Shown: positions 46,898-57,720, numbered from the stretch's first letter. The stretch is 64,000 nucleotides of DNA from Vibrio sp. SCSIO 43137 (GCF_028201475.1 NZ_CP116383.1:992001-1056000); one strand, 5' to 3'. Notes: generated by a model from the letters alone, not told the origin. Numbers and translations: made by a program.

Positions 46898-47422
46898 ATG
46901 CAAAAGGTAAAAATACCGCGTACGGTTGATCCGGCTAAAGCCGCTCAGAAACGACTTGATTACAATGGCATCATTCAAATCAGTCTTTTCAAGCGTTTAC
47001 TGGAATCAGTCGAAGGCGTAAAACGCGATGCAGAAGTCTCATTGTCATTTGAGCTTGATGAACAGCGATTAGTCGTTATCTCTGGTAAAGCTAACGTCGA
47101 AGTCGATTTAGAGTGTCAGCGTTGTAATGAAGTTTTCGCACATGAGTGCGAGGTTCAATTCACTTATACTCCTTACTATAGTGAGAAAAGTGAAGAGGAC
47201 GCACCGGAAGAGTACGATTTGGTAGATCTGAACGAGTACGGTGAAGTAGACCTCATTCAACTAGTTGAAGACGAGTTCATTTTAGGATTGCCTCAGGTAG
47301 CAATGCACGACGAAGCAGATTGTAGCGTTAACTCAAACAACTTGGTATTTGGCGATCTTCCTGAAGAACAAGAGGAAGAGAAACCGAATCCCTTCGAAGT
47401 TTTAAAGAACTTAAAACGTTAA
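46898..47422 (+). CDS. yceD: YceD (DUF177) protein, 23S rRNA accumulation
   Basis: A 174-residue protein of the DUF177 family, reported to be needed for 23S rRNA accumulation. A Cys pair lies in DLECQRCNEVF (about residues 67-77) and the C-terminal half is strongly acidic. It is co-transcribed with rpmF 33 bp downstream, the universal arrangement. It starts the yceD-rpmF-plsX-fab cluster. Confidence 0.95.
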   Translation: MQKVKIPRTVDPAKAAQKRLDYNGIIQISLFKRLLESVEGVKRDAEVSLSFELDEQRLVVISGKANVEVDLECQRCNEVFAHECEVQFTYTPYYSEKSEEDAPEEYDLVDLNEYGEVDLIQLVEDEFILGLPQVAMHDEADCSVNSNNLVFGDLPEEQEEEKPNPFEVLKNLKR

Positions 47423-47455
47423 TTCGTTTAAAGTTAGGACAAAGGAGTAGGGTCA

Positions 47456-47626
47456 ATGGCCGTACAAAAGAGCAAGAAATCACGTTCAATGCGTGGCATG
47501 CGTCGTTCACACGATGCGCTAACTACAGCAGCTGTATCTGTAGACGCAACTTCAGGTGAAACTCACCTACGTCACAACGTGACTGCTGACGGTTACTACC
47601 GTGGCAAAAAGGTTATCAACAAGTAA
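47456..47626 (+). CDS. rpmF: 50S ribosomal protein L32
   Basis: A 56-residue basic protein: [20 protein letters not shown] at the start and [11 protein letters not shown] at the end, the typical L32 pattern. No zinc CXXC pair is present, as in other gammaproteobacterial L32. An AAAGGAG site lies 11 bp upstream of the ATG. Confidence 0.98.
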   Translation: MAVQKSKKSRSMRGMRRSHDALTTAAVSVDATSGETHLRHNVTADGYYRGKKVINK

Positions 47627-47635
47627 GGTTAACCT

Positions 47636-48661
47636 TTGCAAACTATTACCGTTGCACTTGATGCAATGGGCGGGGATTTCGGTCCCCGCGTAACAGTGCC
47701 TGCCGCCGTGCAGGCATTGTCGCATTTCCCTGAGCTGAAAGTGATTCTCACAGGTGATCAACAACTGATCACATCTCAATTATATAAGCTGGGACAACTG
47801 CCCGGTTCCCGTTTAATTATCCGGCACACAGAACGTGTGATAGCCAATAGCGAAAAACCTTCTCTTGCACTGCGCAACAGTGACGGAACTTCCATGCGTG
47901 TTGCTCTTGATCTGGTCGCTTCAGGTGAAGCTGATGCCTGTCTGAGTGGTGGCAATACCGGTGCCTTGATGGCGCTGTCCCGTTTTCGTTTAAAGCTTCT
48001 TCCCGGCATTGAAAGGCCAGCGTTAGTTTCTGCCCTGCCTACAGCACAAAGCAAAAAGACCTGGATGCTGGACTTAGGCGCCAACGTCTCAGTTGATGCA
48101 GATACCCTTTTCCAGTTTGCTGTCATGGGCAGTGCTTTGGCACAGGAACATCTGACTAGCGCTCCGAGAGTCGCCATTCTTAATATTGGTGAAGAAGAGA
48201 TCAAAGGAAATGATTTAGTAAAGCGGTGTGCAGAGATGCTTAGCCAGACAAAATCCATTAATTTCACCGGCTATATAGAAGGTGATCAACTTTTCCATGA
48301 TGTTGCCGATGTAGTGGTATGTGACGGTTTTGTCGGTAATGTCTGCCTGAAGACATCTGAGGGCGTAGCCCATCTGTTTTTAGGCAAGCTAAAGGCACAT
48401 ATGATGGCATCCAGCCTAAAAGGTTGGATTGCAAGAAAATTATTCTCAGAGTTATTTAATGAGCTAAAAACTCTGAACCCCGACCAGTATAACGGCGCAA
48501 GTTTGTTAGGATTGCGCGGCATCGTAATAAAAAGTCACGGAAGTGCTGATGTAGCTGCTATTATCAATGCTATTGGTGAGGCAGTACACGAAGTCAAACG
48601 ACAAGTACCAAGCCGTATTAGCGATCGCTTAGAGGCGGTTTTACTCGAGAGGCATTATTAG
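47636..48661 (+). CDS. plsX: Phosphate acyltransferase PlsX
   Basis: Makes acyl-phosphate from acyl-ACP, the first step of the PlsX/PlsY route to phospholipid. The 341 residues start [20 protein letters not shown] and contain [22 protein letters not shown] near 102-123 and [18 protein letters not shown] near 222-239. The start codon is TTG (47636-47638), 9 bp after the rpmF stop, with a weak AAGG site upstream; the next ATG would delete the conserved nucleotide-binding N-terminus. Confidence 0.96.
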   Translation: MQTITVALDAMGGDFGPRVTVPAAVQALSHFPELKVILTGDQQLITSQLYKLGQLPGSRLIIRHTERVIANSEKPSLALRNSDGTSMRVALDLVASGEADACLSGGNTGALMALSRFRLKLLPGIERPALVSALPTAQSKKTWMLDLGANVSVDADTLFQFAVMGSALAQEHLTSAPRVAILNIGEEEIKGNDLVKRCAEMLSQTKSINFTGYIEGDQLFHDVADVVVCDGFVGNVCLKTSEGVAHLFLGKLKAHMMASSLKGWIARKLFSELFNELKTLNPDQYNGASLLGLRGIVIKSHGSADVAAIINAIGEAVHEVKRQVPSRISDRLEAVLLERHY

Positions 48662-48666
48662 TCTTC

Positions 48667-49623
48667 ATGTTTAGCAAAATTTTAGGAACAGGCAGCTACC
48701 TGCCATCTCAAATCCGTTCAAACGCGGATCTGGAGAAAATGGTAGACACCAGTGATGAGTGGATCGTTACCCGTACCGGCATTAAAGAGCGTCGTATCTC
48801 TGCCGATGATGAATCAGTATCTGATATGGCGACTCATGCCGCCCGTAACGCTATCGAAATGTCAGGTATCGATCAGGATGACATCGATTTAATTATTGTT
48901 GCCACCACTTCTGGTTCACATGCGTTTCCTTCTGCTGCTTGTCAGGTTCAGGCTAACCTTGATATTAAAAACTGTGCAGCGTTTGATTTAGCTGCAGCCT
49001 GTTCAGGCTTTGTTTATGCCTTGTCTGTTGCAGATCAGCATATCAAATCAGGCATGTGTAAAAATGTTCTGGTCATTGGTTCTGATGCATTGTCAAAGAC
49101 CTGTGATCCGCAAGACCGCTCAACCATCATTCTGTTTGGTGACGGAGCCGGTGCCGTTGTTGTCGGTCAGAGCGAAGAGCCGGGCATTATGTCGACGCAT
49201 ATTTATGCAGACGGACACTTCGGTGAACTGCTAAGTCTTCGTTATCCGGAGCGCCGCAGCAACGAAGATATCAATACCTGGCTGCATATGGCAGGAAATG
49301 AAGTATTTAAAGTAGCGGTAACTCAGCTTTCGCGTCTGGTTAAAGAGACCCTAAAAGCGAACGGTATGGATAAGTCCGAGCTGGACTGGCTGGTTCCTCA
49401 TCAGGCCAACTACCGTATTATTTCAGCAACAGCTAAGAAGCTGTCACTGCCGATGGAGCAGGTGGTTGTTACTCTGGATCGCCACGGCAATACCTCAGCG
49501 GCTACTGTGCCTACCGCCCTTGATGAGGCCGTTCGTGATGGACGCATTCAGCGCGGTCAGACAGCACTGCTGGAAGCCTTCGGTGGTGGTTTTACCTGGG
49601 GCTCAGCTCTAATCAAGTTTTAA
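48667..49623 (+). CDS. fabH: 3-oxoacyl-ACP synthase III
   Basis: Starts fatty acid synthesis by condensing acetyl-CoA with malonyl-ACP. The 318 residues carry the catalytic triad: Cys in AAACSGF (near 112), His in [11 protein letters not shown] (near 246) and Asn in [10 protein letters not shown] (near 276). ATG 48667 is 5 bp after the plsX stop. Confidence 0.97.
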   Translation: MFSKILGTGSYLPSQIRSNADLEKMVDTSDEWIVTRTGIKERRISADDESVSDMATHAARNAIEMSGIDQDDIDLIIVATTSGSHAFPSAACQVQANLDIKNCAAFDLAAACSGFVYALSVADQHIKSGMCKNVLVIGSDALSKTCDPQDRSTIILFGDGAGAVVVGQSEEPGIMSTHIYADGHFGELLSLRYPERRSNEDINTWLHMAGNEVFKVAVTQLSRLVKETLKANGMDKSELDWLVPHQANYRIISATAKKLSLPMEQVVVTLDRHGNTSAATVPTALDEAVRDGRIQRGQTALLEAFGGGFTWGSALIKF

Positions 49624-49694
49624 TCTAATTTTTAATCAGGATGGACCTGCTGGTGCATCCTGCTGTTATTGCATTGCTTAAAGGAAAATAAACT

Positions 49695-50618
49695 ATGAGC
49701 AAGTTTGCTATTGTATTTCCGGGTCAGGGTTCACAGGCAGTTGGTATGCTTGCGGAACTTGGCGAAAAATTTGAGGTCGTAAAACAGACTTTTGCTGAGG
49801 CGTCTGAAGCCCTTGGTTATGATCTGTGGGCACTGGTTCAGCAAGGACCGGCAGAAGACCTTAACCAGACTTTCCGTACTCAGCCTGCGCTGCTTGCATC
49901 ATCTGTTGCTATCTGGCGTGTCTGGCAGGAGCTTGAGATGGATCAGCCAGAACTATTGGCAGGTCACAGTCTGGGTGAGTACTCAGCACTGGTTTGCGCT
50001 GGTGTGATTGACTTTAAACAAGCGATCAAGCTGGTTGAGCTTCGTGGCCAACTGATGCAGGAAGCAGTACCGGCTGGCGTTGGTGCTATGTATGCCATTA
50101 TCGGTCTGGACGATGAGTCTATTGCTAAAGCTTGTGAGGAAGCAGCACAAGGCGAAGTAGTTTCTCCGGTAAACTTTAACTCACCTGGTCAGGTGGTTAT
50201 TGCCGGTAACAAGGCCGCTGTTGAACGTGCTGGTGCGTTATGTAAAGAAGCGGGCGCTAAGCGCGCTCTGCCTCTGCCGGTATCAGTACCTTCACACTGT
50301 GCACTAATGAAGCCTGCTGCGGATAAGCTGGCTGAAGCGCTGAAAGAGATTGAATTTAATGCTCCTTCGGTTGCTGTTATCAACAACGTTGATGTAGCAC
50401 CGGAGAGCGATCCAGCCAAGATTAAAGATGCGCTGGTAAGACAACTGCACAGTCCGGTTCGCTGGACTGAGGGCGTTCAGAAGATGAACGAGCAGGGTGT
50501 TGAGAAATTGTATGAGTTAGGCCCGGGTAAAGTTCTGACCGGTCTGACAAAACGAATCGTAAAATCTATGACGGCAGCAGCAGTAAATGATGCCGCGTCA
50601 CTGGATGCAGCGAAATAA
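49695..50618 (+). CDS. fabD: Malonyl-CoA-ACP transacylase
   Basis: Transfers malonyl from CoA to ACP. The 307 residues include the oxyanion QGSQAVGM near 10-17, the nucleophilic Ser in GHSLGEYSALVCAG (Ser about 92), and the catalytic His in SVPSHCALM near 200. An AAGGAAA site precedes the ATG. Confidence 0.97.
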   Translation: MSKFAIVFPGQGSQAVGMLAELGEKFEVVKQTFAEASEALGYDLWALVQQGPAEDLNQTFRTQPALLASSVAIWRVWQELEMDQPELLAGHSLGEYSALVCAGVIDFKQAIKLVELRGQLMQEAVPAGVGAMYAIIGLDDESIAKACEEAAQGEVVSPVNFNSPGQVVIAGNKAAVERAGALCKEAGAKRALPLPVSVPSHCALMKPAADKLAEALKEIEFNAPSVAVINNVDVAPESDPAKIKDALVRQLHSPVRWTEGVQKMNEQGVEKLYELGPGKVLTGLTKRIVKSMTAAAVNDAASLDAAK

Positions 50619-50634
50619 GGTTAGAGAGAATAGA

Positions 50635-51372
50635 ATGAAAAATCTAGAAGGCAAGATTGCACTGGTAACCGGTGCCAGCCGTGGCATCGGCCGCGCAATT
50701 GCTGAATTGCTGGTAGAACGTGGTGCGACAGTAGTCGGCACTGCTACCAGTGACAAAGGTGCTGAAGCTATTAGTGAGTATCTTGGTGATAACGGCAAGG
50801 GAATGGCGCTGAACGTGACTGACTCTGACTCGATTCAAACAGTATTAAAAAATATCGCTGATGAATTTGGCGGTTTGGATATTCTGGTTAATAATGCAGG
50901 TATTACCCGCGATAACTTGTTGATGCGTATGAAAGATGACGAGTGGACAGATATCATGGATACTAACCTGACATCAATTTTCCGTCTGTCTAAAGCTGTG
51001 TTACGCGGAATGATGAAAAAACGTAACGGCCGCATCATCAATGTCGGTTCAGTGGTTGGTACTATGGGCAACGCTGGTCAGACTAACTATGCGGCAGCAA
51101 AAGCAGGTGTAATCGGCTTCACTAAATCAATGGCAAGAGAAGTAGCGTCTCGCGGTGTTACCGTGAATACGGTTGCGCCAGGGTTTATTGAAACTGATAT
51201 GACGAAAGCACTGAACGATGAGCAGCGTGCTGTAACATTGTCTCAGGTGCCGGCTGGTCGCTTGGGTGATCCTCGCGAGATAGCATCAGCAGTAGCATTT
51301 TTAGCTTCTCCAGAAGCCGCTTATATTACCGGCGAAACGCTTCATGTGAATGGCGGAATGTACATGGTTTAA
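50635..51372 (+). CDS. fabG: 3-oxoacyl-ACP reductase
   Basis: NADPH-dependent reductase of the SDR superfamily. The 245 residues have the cofactor motif TGASRGIG (12-19), NNAGITRD near 86-93, the catalytic Ser in GSVVG and the YAAAKAG motif (Tyr about 152, Lys about 156). ATG 50635 (MKNLEGKIALVTGAS) is chosen; an upstream frame overlaps fabD and is not family-like. Confidence 0.97.
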   Translation: MKNLEGKIALVTGASRGIGRAIAELLVERGATVVGTATSDKGAEAISEYLGDNGKGMALNVTDSDSIQTVLKNIADEFGGLDILVNNAGITRDNLLMRMKDDEWTDIMDTNLTSIFRLSKAVLRGMMKKRNGRIINVGSVVGTMGNAGQTNYAAAKAGVIGFTKSMAREVASRGVTVNTVAPGFIETDMTKALNDEQRAVTLSQVPAGRLGDPREIASAVAFLASPEAAYITGETLHVNGGMYMV

Positions 51373-51538
51373 ATTTTATGCAGTTTTTATGCATGATTTA
51401 AGTCAAAAATTGTAGTAATTTCGGTTAAAATCGTGAAAATTGTGGTTTGACCAGCAAGGTCAGTCTTGCAACTTTTAAAAGTTTGAATAAACTACGGAAA
51501 AACATCGCATATTGCGAAGTCTGTAAAGGAAAAATAAA

Positions 51539-51772
51539 ATGAGCAACATCGAAGAACGCGTAAAGAAAATCATTGTTGAACAACTAGGTGTAGACGAAGC
51601 AGAAGTTAAAAACGAAGCTTCTTTCGTTGACGATCTAGGTGCTGATTCTCTAGACACTGTTGAGCTTGTAATGGCTCTAGAAGAAGAATTCGACACTGAG
51701 ATTCCAGATGAAGAAGCTGAGAAAATCACTACTGTTCAAGCTGCTATCGACTACGTAAACAGCGCTCAGTAA
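51539..51772 (+). CDS. acpP: Acyl carrier protein
   Basis: A 77-residue acidic carrier. The phosphopantetheine attachment Ser is Ser37 in [10 protein letters not shown]. The 166-bp leader upstream suggests its own promoter, in keeping with high expression. An AAGGAAA site precedes the ATG. Confidence 0.98.
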
Positions 51773-51783
51773 TAGTTCTCTCC

Positions 51784-51813
51784 CAGGCGGTCATCCTTGA
51801 CCGCCTGAGTTTT
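51784..51813 (+). terminator. Terminator or attenuator after acpP
   Basis: CAGGCGGTCA (51784-51793), loop TCCT, TGACCGCCTG (51798-51807), then AGTTTTA. It probably limits read-through into fabF, giving more acpP message. Confidence 0.82.
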
Positions 51814-51869
51814 ACCAAATATCCTTTTATCCTCACACTATCAATAATTCAATCCCGGAGAATAGAGTC

Positions 51870-53117
51870 GTGTCCAAGCGTCGTGTTGTAATCACTGGCA
51901 TGGGTATGTTGTCACCGGTAGGCAACAATGTAGAATCCTCGTGGAAAGCCCTGTTAGCAGGTCAAAGTGGTATCGTTGATATCGAGCACTTTGATACATC
52001 CGAATTCACTACTCGTTTTGCAGGTCTGGTTAAAGACTTTGACTGTGAAGCGTATATGTCTAAGAAAGATGCCCGGAAAATGGATCTGTTTATCCAGTAC
52101 GGCATCGCAGCTGGTATGCAGGCACTGGATGACTCTGGTTTGCCTGTAACAGAAGAGAACGCAGCCCGCGTTGGTGTTGCTATTGGCTCTGGTATTGGCG
52201 GTTTAGGCTTAATTGAAACAGGCCATAGTGCGTTGGTGAACAAAGGTCCACGTAAGATCAGTCCTTTCTTTGTTCCGTCTACCATTGTGAACATGATTGC
52301 CGGTCACCTTTCTATTATGAAAGGCCTGCGCGGTCCGAATATCGCTATCTCTACGGCTTGTACTACTGGTCTGCACAATATCGGTCACGCTGCCCGTATG
52401 ATCGCTTATGGTGATGCAGACGCTATGGTCGCCGGTGGTGCGGAAAAAGCATCTACACCTCTTGGTATGGGCGGTTTTGCTGCCGCTAAAGCGCTTTCTA
52501 CCCGTAACGATGAGCCGCAAAAAGCGTCTCGCCCTTGGGATAAAGACAGAGATGGCTTTGTTCTGGGTGATGGTGCCGGTGTGATGGTACTGGAAGAGTA
52601 CGAACACGCCAAAGCCCGTGGTGCCAAAATCTACTGTGAGCTGGTTGGCTTCGGTATGAGTGGTGATGCTTACCATATGACAGCACCAAGTGAAGACGGT
52701 TCAGGTGGTGCTCTGGCAATGGAAGCGGCTATGCGTGATGCTGGTGTTACTGGTGAGCAGATCGGTTATGTTAACGCACACGGTACTTCTACACCGGCTG
52801 GTGACGTTGCTGAGCTGAGAGGCATTAAGCGCGCTCTGGGTGAAGAAGGTTCTAAGCAGGTGCTGGTTTCTTCAACCAAGTCTATGACTGGTCACCTTCT
52901 GGGTGCAGCGGGCTCTGTTGAAGCGATTATCACCGCTATGAGTCTGGTAGACCAAATGGTTCCGCCGACAATCAATCTGGACAATCCGGATGAAGGTTGT
53001 GATATAGACCTTGTTCCTCACACTGCCCGTAAAGTGGATATGGAATATGCCCTTTGTAACTCGTTTGGATTTGGCGGAACCAATGGTTCGCTGATCTTTA
53101 AGAAAGTAAGCGAGTAA
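51870..53117 (+). CDS. fabF: 3-oxoacyl-ACP synthase II
   Basis: Elongates acyl-ACP and makes cis-vaccenate. The 415 residues contain the catalytic Cys in [13 protein letters not shown] (Cys164), His in [11 protein letters not shown] near 304 and His in [11 protein letters not shown] near 341. The start is GTG 51870 ([13 protein letters not shown]) with GGAG upstream. A terminator follows at 53161. Confidence 0.97.
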   Translation: MSKRRVVITGMGMLSPVGNNVESSWKALLAGQSGIVDIEHFDTSEFTTRFAGLVKDFDCEAYMSKKDARKMDLFIQYGIAAGMQALDDSGLPVTEENAARVGVAIGSGIGGLGLIETGHSALVNKGPRKISPFFVPSTIVNMIAGHLSIMKGLRGPNIAISTACTTGLHNIGHAARMIAYGDADAMVAGGAEKASTPLGMGGFAAAKALSTRNDEPQKASRPWDKDRDGFVLGDGAGVMVLEEYEHAKARGAKIYCELVGFGMSGDAYHMTAPSEDGSGGALAMEAAMRDAGVTGEQIGYVNAHGTSTPAGDVAELRGIKRALGEEGSKQVLVSSTKSMTGHLLGAAGSVEAIITAMSLVDQMVPPTINLDNPDEGCDIDLVPHTARKVDMEYALCNSFGFGGTNGSLIFKKVSE

Positions 53118-53160
53118 CTGCGGAAAGGTAAGACTTAAAGTCATACCCATAAAGTAGATA

Positions 53161-53192
53161 ACGGCCTGATGTTTTGCATCAGGTCGTTTTTA
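53161..53192 (+). terminator. fabF terminator
   Basis: ACGGCCTGATG (53161-53171) pairs with CATCAGGTCGT (53177-53187), one G-U, then TTTTTATTT. Confidence 0.88.
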
Positions 53193-53220
53193 TTTGCGCT
53201 ACAGCATTATTCATCAAGAG

Positions 53221-53331
53221 TTTGTCGCAAAGGAAACAGCGATAAGCAAACCCTCCGTGCCAGGGAGGGCACGGCGGAGCCCCATGGATGGGTTTACGCG
53301 TGTTTGTATTCGATGTTTGTTAGAGTGACTT
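53221..53331 (+). repeat. Structured intergenic element, copy 2
   Basis: A 111-bp relative of 38992-39103 in the same orientation. Outer arms AAACAGCGA (53234-53242) and TCGATGTTT (53310-53318); inner hairpins CCGTGCC/GGCACGG (53255-53261, 53268-53274) and CCCA/TGGG (53281-53284, 53289-53292). Versus copy 1, the T-A pair becomes C-G in the outer stem and a C-G pair becomes T-A in the inner stem. It occupies most of the 367-bp fabF-pabC gap; nothing else was seen there except the fabF terminator. Confidence 0.85.
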
Positions 53332-53484
53332 CCATTAAGGTCACGTTATTTTGGCTGAGCTATTGCTTATATTTTCGTACCTGAAAGATCAACAGACCTT
53401 AATGTCTGGTATGATTACGCTTCATTTTTTGCAAGCTTGAAAAGGTAACGCTGACTTGCGTCGATAAGATGATTGAGGTGAGAG

Positions 53485-54288
53485 ATGTTTTGGGTTAACG
53501 GAGAACCCGCCACACAAGTGTCTGTTTCTGACCGTTCATTTCAGTATGGTGATGGTTGCTTTACCACCATATTGACACGAAATGGTAAGCCGGAGTTCTG
53601 GCAGTTTCACAAGGAACGGTTGCAGGCTTGTCTGGATCTGCTGGAGATTACTCAGCCTGACTGGCAGCAGGTACTGTTGTGGCTGGAGAAAGCAGCACTA
53701 ACGGAACAGCAAGCTGGCTTAAAGCTGCATATCAGCAGGGGAGCCTGCGGCAGGGGCTACAGCCCGCTTGGAATATGCACGCCACAAATTACTATTAGCC
53801 ACTTTGCCTACCCGCAACATTACCCTGACTGGCAAAGTAGGGGAGTAGCGTTAGGCATTTGTCAGCGCCGTCTGGGTCATAACCCTATGCTGGCCGGACA
53901 TAAGCATAATAATCGTCTGGAGCAGGTATTAATTAAGTCAGAGGCGGATAAGCTGGGTTATCAGGATGCGCTGGTTTTTGATATTCAGCATAAGGTGATT
54001 GAAACCACCATGGCGAACCTTTTCTGGGTAAAAGATGGTGTGCTATATACGCCTGACCTGTCTGATTGTGGTGTAGCAGGCGTGGCGCGGCGAAGAGTGC
54101 TTCAGCTTGCCGAAAGCTGCGGAATAGAATTAAAAATTGCTCAGTATGAAGCTGAGCACGTTTATAAAGCTGATGAAGTCTTTATAACCAACTCAATACT
54201 GACGGTTGCGCCAGTCTGCAAAATTGCAGATAAAGCCTTTCAGATTGGATCACTAACACGAGATTTTCAGAGGAAGTACAGTTCGTGA
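53485..54288 (+). CDS. pabC: Aminodeoxychorismate lyase
   Basis: A PLP enzyme that makes p-aminobenzoate for folate. The 267 residues start MFWVNGEPATQVSVSDRSFQ, with FQYGDGCFTTI near 24-34, the Lys region GHKHNNRLEQVLIKSEADKL near 138-157 and ETTMANLFWVKDG near 173-185. The stop overlaps the mltG start by 4 bp. Confidence 0.95.
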   Translation: MFWVNGEPATQVSVSDRSFQYGDGCFTTILTRNGKPEFWQFHKERLQACLDLLEITQPDWQQVLLWLEKAALTEQQAGLKLHISRGACGRGYSPLGICTPQITISHFAYPQHYPDWQSRGVALGICQRRLGHNPMLAGHKHNNRLEQVLIKSEADKLGYQDALVFDIQHKVIETTMANLFWVKDGVLYTPDLSDCGVAGVARRRVLQLAESCGIELKIAQYEAEHVYKADEVFITNSILTVAPVCKIADKAFQIGSLTRDFQRKYSS

Positions 54289-55298
54289 TTAAAAAGTTAA
54301 CTTTTTTGCTATTGGTTGCTGCGTTCATTGCAGCCGGTGGTTTTTTGTATACCAAGCAGCAGACACAAGCTTATGCAGGGCAGACGCTTAAACTGACAGA
54401 AGCGAGTATTCTGACTATTAAAAACGGCAGCAGCTTTACTTCGGTTTTAAAACAACTAGAGAACTCAGGCTGGATTGAAGCCAGTGAGTTTTCTCCTTTG
54501 TTAAGGCGTTTTCAGCCTGAACTAACCCATATTAAAGCGGGCACCTTTATGATTCAGCCGGAGATGACGCTGGCTGAAACCCTGCTATTTGTTGCTAAGG
54601 GCAAAGAGCATCAGTTTGCCATCACTTTTGTGGAAGGTAGCCGTTTTGATGAGTGGCGCGAGATACTGAAAAACGCTGACCACCTTAGCCATAAGACGGA
54701 TCAGATGTCCGAAGCAGAAATTGCTGACAAGCTGGGCATTGAAAAACAGAAGCTGGAAGGTTTGTTTCTGGCAGAAACGTATCACTATACCGCCGGTACT
54801 TCAGACCTTGAGATTCTTAAGCGGGCAAACAAAGATCTGAAATCAGCCTTGGATGTAAGTTGGGCTTCTAAGCAGGATAAGCTTAAGCTGAAGTCTCCTT
54901 ACGAAGCACTGATACTGGCTTCGATTATCGAAAAGGAGACTGCGCTGGAGTCAGAAAGAGCGACGGTTTCATCGGTATTTAATAACCGCTTACACCGTGG
55001 TATGCGACTTCAGACCGATCCAACCGTAATTTACGGAATGGGTGATAAATATAACGGCAATATCCGTAAAAAGGATCTGCAAACGCCGACAGCATACAAC
55101 ACTTATGTGATTAAAGGCTTACCGCCGACACCAATTGCTATGGTTGGTAAATCGTCCATTGAGGCAGCGCTCAACCCGGAAAAAACCAGTTACCTTTACT
55201 TTGTCGCAAGTGGTAAAGGCGGTCATGTGTTTTCCAAGAGCCTGAAAGAGCACAATCGTGCCGTTAAACAGTATTTAAGACAGTTAAGAAAGAAATGA
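54285..55298 (+). CDS. mltG: Endolytic murein transglycosylase MltG (YceG)
   Basis: Cuts nascent glycan strands at the inner membrane and helps set their length. The 337 residues have an N-terminal membrane anchor (4-21), a LysM-like region (about 40-100) and the YceG catalytic domain. The catalytic Glu is in [14 protein letters not shown] (near residue 220), with [13 protein letters not shown] near 242-254. The start is GTG 54285, overlapping the pabC stop. Confidence 0.95.
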   Translation: MIKKLTFLLLVAAFIAAGGFLYTKQQTQAYAGQTLKLTEASILTIKNGSSFTSVLKQLENSGWIEASEFSPLLRRFQPELTHIKAGTFMIQPEMTLAETLLFVAKGKEHQFAITFVEGSRFDEWREILKNADHLSHKTDQMSEAEIADKLGIEKQKLEGLFLAETYHYTAGTSDLEILKRANKDLKSALDVSWASKQDKLKLKSPYEALILASIIEKETALESERATVSSVFNNRLHRGMRLQTDPTVIYGMGDKYNGNIRKKDLQTPTAYNTYVIKGLPPTPIAMVGKSSIEAALNPEKTSYLYFVASGKGGHVFSKSLKEHNRAVKQYLRQLRKK

Positions 55299-55933
55299 TG
55301 AATAAGGCAAAATTTATAGTAGTGGAAGGGCTGGAAGGGGCAGGTAAAAGTACTGCTATTTTAGCAATAAAATCCATGCTTAATCAACACGGTGTAGAAG
55401 AAATAGTTAATACCCGTGAACCGGGCGGAACCGTACTGGCAGAGAAGATGCGAGCTCTGGTTAAAGAGGAGCATGAAGGCGAAGTTCTGCAGGATATGAC
55501 CGAGTTACTGCTGATCTATGCTGCCAGAGTTCAGTTGGTAGAAAATGTCATTAAACCGGCTCTTGCAGAAGGTAAATGGGTAGTGGGCGATCGCCATGAT
55601 ATGTCATCTCAGGCTTATCAGGGGGGAGGCCGCCAAATAGATGCCACAGTAATGAGCAACCTTAAACAGGCAACCCTTGGTAACTTTAAGCCGGATCTGA
55701 CCCTGTATCTGGATCTTGACCCACGGTTAGGGCTAGAGCGGGCAAGAGGACGTGGTGAGCTGGATCGTATCGAGAAAATGGATATCAGCTTTTTTGACCG
55801 CTCCAGAGCACGTTATCTGGAACTGGCTGAGCAGGATGATTCTGTTTTAGTGATTGACGCCAGTCAGGACATTGATGGTGTGACGGCAAGTATTAATTTA
55901 GCCCTGTCCCAATGGCTGGAATCTAACGGGTAA
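55295..55933 (+). CDS. tmk: Thymidylate kinase
   Basis: Phosphorylates dTMP for DNA synthesis. The 212 residues have the P-loop [10 protein letters not shown] (11-20), the DR motif in [17 protein letters not shown] (near 97-113) and the lid [10 protein letters not shown] near 150-159. ATG 55295 overlaps the mltG stop (ATGA); a second ATG is at 55298. Confidence 0.97.
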   Translation: MMNKAKFIVVEGLEGAGKSTAILAIKSMLNQHGVEEIVNTREPGGTVLAEKMRALVKEEHEGEVLQDMTELLLIYAARVQLVENVIKPALAEGKWVVGDRHDMSSQAYQGGGRQIDATVMSNLKQATLGNFKPDLTLYLDLDPRLGLERARGRGELDRIEKMDISFFDRSRARYLELAEQDDSVLVIDASQDIDGVTASINLALSQWLESNG

Positions 55934-55939
55934 ACAGCT

Positions 55940-56905
55940 ATGCAGCAATTGTATCCGTGGTTAACTCCGGTATGGAAGAAATGGCAGGCGTTAAGTGAAG
56001 GCCATGCGGTCTCAGGCGCTATGCTTTGTAGCTCTGCTCAGGGCACGGGATTGCATACGCTGGCAACTTTTTTTGCTAATACTTTGGTATGCCGAAACTC
56101 AACGTCGGATCCCTGCGGATTTTGTCACTCATGTGATCTGACTAAATCAGAAAATCATCCTGATATTCATTGGATAACTCCGGAGAAAGAAGGCAAGAAC
56201 ATTACCGTTGAACAGATACGTCAGTGTAACAGGTGGGCTCAGGAGTCTTCTCAGTTAGGGGGTAAACGGGTAATTATTATCAGCCCGGCGGAAGCCATGA
56301 ATGAATCGGCCTCTAATGCCTTGCTAAAGACGCTGGAGTCTCCGGCAGAACAGTGTGTATTTCTGCTGCTGAGCCGTAACAAGAATAAGCTATTACCGAC
56401 TATTATCAGTCGCTGCCAGAAGTGGCATATAGCAGAGCCTAATCTGAACGAAACTTACCAGTGGCTTAGTCAACAGGCTCAGGGTGAGGTCAGTTATCAC
56501 GGTATCCGGTTAAGTCAGGGCGCTCCCCTGACGGCACTGCACTTTTTTGATAATGGTGAGTATAAAACCGCTCAGGAACTGGAAAACAGTTTGCTGTTAT
56601 TGCTGCAAAACAGTAGCTGTGACTACGGTGCTGTCTGGAAACATGTAAAAGACGATGTACTAATCCGTCTTGGCTGGTTGGCGCTGCTTCTTGCTGACGT
56701 GCAGAAGGTACACTTTAATATTGGTGAGCAAGGCTTGAGCCCGGCGGCAGAATCCCTTGCTCAGGTTATATCCTATCAGGCTGCTTATAACGCAGGAACT
56801 ACACTGGCCGAGCTGAGAAAACAGCTGGCACAGTTCTCCGGCCTGAACAGCGAATTATTATTTATAAATTGGTTGATACAACTACAAGAGGAAATATGTT
56901 TGTAG
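55940..56905 (+). CDS. holB: DNA polymerase III delta-prime subunit
   Basis: The 321-residue clamp-loader subunit. The degenerate P-loop region (SSAQGTGLHTLATFF, about 32-46) lacks the Lys needed for ATP hydrolysis, as usual for delta-prime. Four zinc ligands are in CRNSTSDPCGFCHSC (about 51-65), and SNALLKTLESPAEQ lies near 120. It overlaps the tatD start by 10 bp. Confidence 0.94.
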   Translation: MQQLYPWLTPVWKKWQALSEGHAVSGAMLCSSAQGTGLHTLATFFANTLVCRNSTSDPCGFCHSCDLTKSENHPDIHWITPEKEGKNITVEQIRQCNRWAQESSQLGGKRVIIISPAEAMNESASNALLKTLESPAEQCVFLLLSRNKNKLLPTIISRCQKWHIAEPNLNETYQWLSQQAQGEVSYHGIRLSQGAPLTALHFFDNGEYKTAQELENSLLLLLQNSSCDYGAVWKHVKDDVLIRLGWLALLLADVQKVHFNIGEQGLSPAAESLAQVISYQAAYNAGTTLAELRKQLAQFSGLNSELLFINWLIQLQEEICL

Positions 56906-57666
56906 ATTCCCACTGTCATTTAGACAAACTTGATTACGACGCTCTGCATGATAGTGTGGCCGATGTTATTCAGAAAGCTAAGCAAGCCAGAGTAACAGAG
57001 TTACTCTCTGTCGGAGTGACCCTTGATGCATTTCCGGCCATGATAAAACTGATTGAGCAGTATGATGAAGTGCATGCTTCATGTGGTGTTCATCCTCTGG
57101 ATGTTGAAAGTCCGTTTTCAGAGCAACTTCTGCGCGAGTACGCAGGCCACAAAAAAGTGGTCGCCATTGGTGAGACCGGTCTGGATTACCATTACCAGCC
57201 TGAAACTGCGCCATTGCAGCGTCAGAGGTTTGAACAGCAGGTGGATCTGGCTGTAGAGCTAAACAAGCCATTGATTATTCATACCCGCGATGCAAGAGAA
57301 GATACACTGGCTATCTTAAATAACGGCCATGCAGAGAAGTGTGGTGGGGTTATTCACTGTTTTACAGAAGATATGCCATTTGCCCAAAAAGCGATGGAGC
57401 TTGGATTCTATATCTCTGTATCCGGCATTGTTACTTTCCGTCAGGCGACAGAACTAAAAGCAGTAGTGAAAGAGTTGCCGTTAGACAGGCTACTGATTGA
57501 AACGGATTCGCCGTATCTGGCTCCGGTTCCCCACAGAGGCAAACAGAATCAGCCAGCTTATGTGGTTGAAGTTGCACAATATATTGCGCAGCTAAAAGGA
57601 ATTTCATTAACGGAAGTCGCTAAAAAGACTACGGATAACTTTAGACAACTATTTTTAAACAGATAG
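56896..57666 (+). CDS. TatD-family metal-dependent hydrolase (YcfH type)
   Basis: A 256-residue TIM-barrel hydrolase. Metal-binding motifs are FVDSHCHLDKL (2-12), AIGETGLDYHY near 89-99, IHTRDA near 127, IHCFTED near 153 and ETDSPYLAP near 202-210. The family includes DNases and D-aminoacyl-tRNA-like hydrolases; YcfH substrate is not settled. Start ATG 56896, with GAGGAAA upstream, lies inside holB. End of the pabC-mltG-tmk-holB-tatD operon. Confidence 0.94.
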   Translation: MFVDSHCHLDKLDYDALHDSVADVIQKAKQARVTELLSVGVTLDAFPAMIKLIEQYDEVHASCGVHPLDVESPFSEQLLREYAGHKKVVAIGETGLDYHYQPETAPLQRQRFEQQVDLAVELNKPLIIHTRDAREDTLAILNNGHAEKCGGVIHCFTEDMPFAQKAMELGFYISVSGIVTFRQATELKAVVKELPLDRLLIETDSPYLAPVPHRGKQNQPAYVVEVAQYIAQLKGISLTEVAKKTTDNFRQLFLNR

Positions 57667-57692
57667 TTTATTTAAGATTAAACCCTGTATCA

Positions 57693-57720
57693 AAACCACA
57701 GTTAAATACTGTGGCTTTTT
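57693..57720 (+). terminator. Terminator of the pabC-tatD operon
   Basis: CCACAGT (57696-57702), loop TAAAT, ACTGTGG (57708-57714), CTTTTTAAT. Confidence 0.88.

Noticed and set aside
53169..53384. A 71-codon forward frame over the fabF terminator and element copy 2
   Set aside because: It begins inside a terminator stem and crosses the structured repeat; no coding signature.
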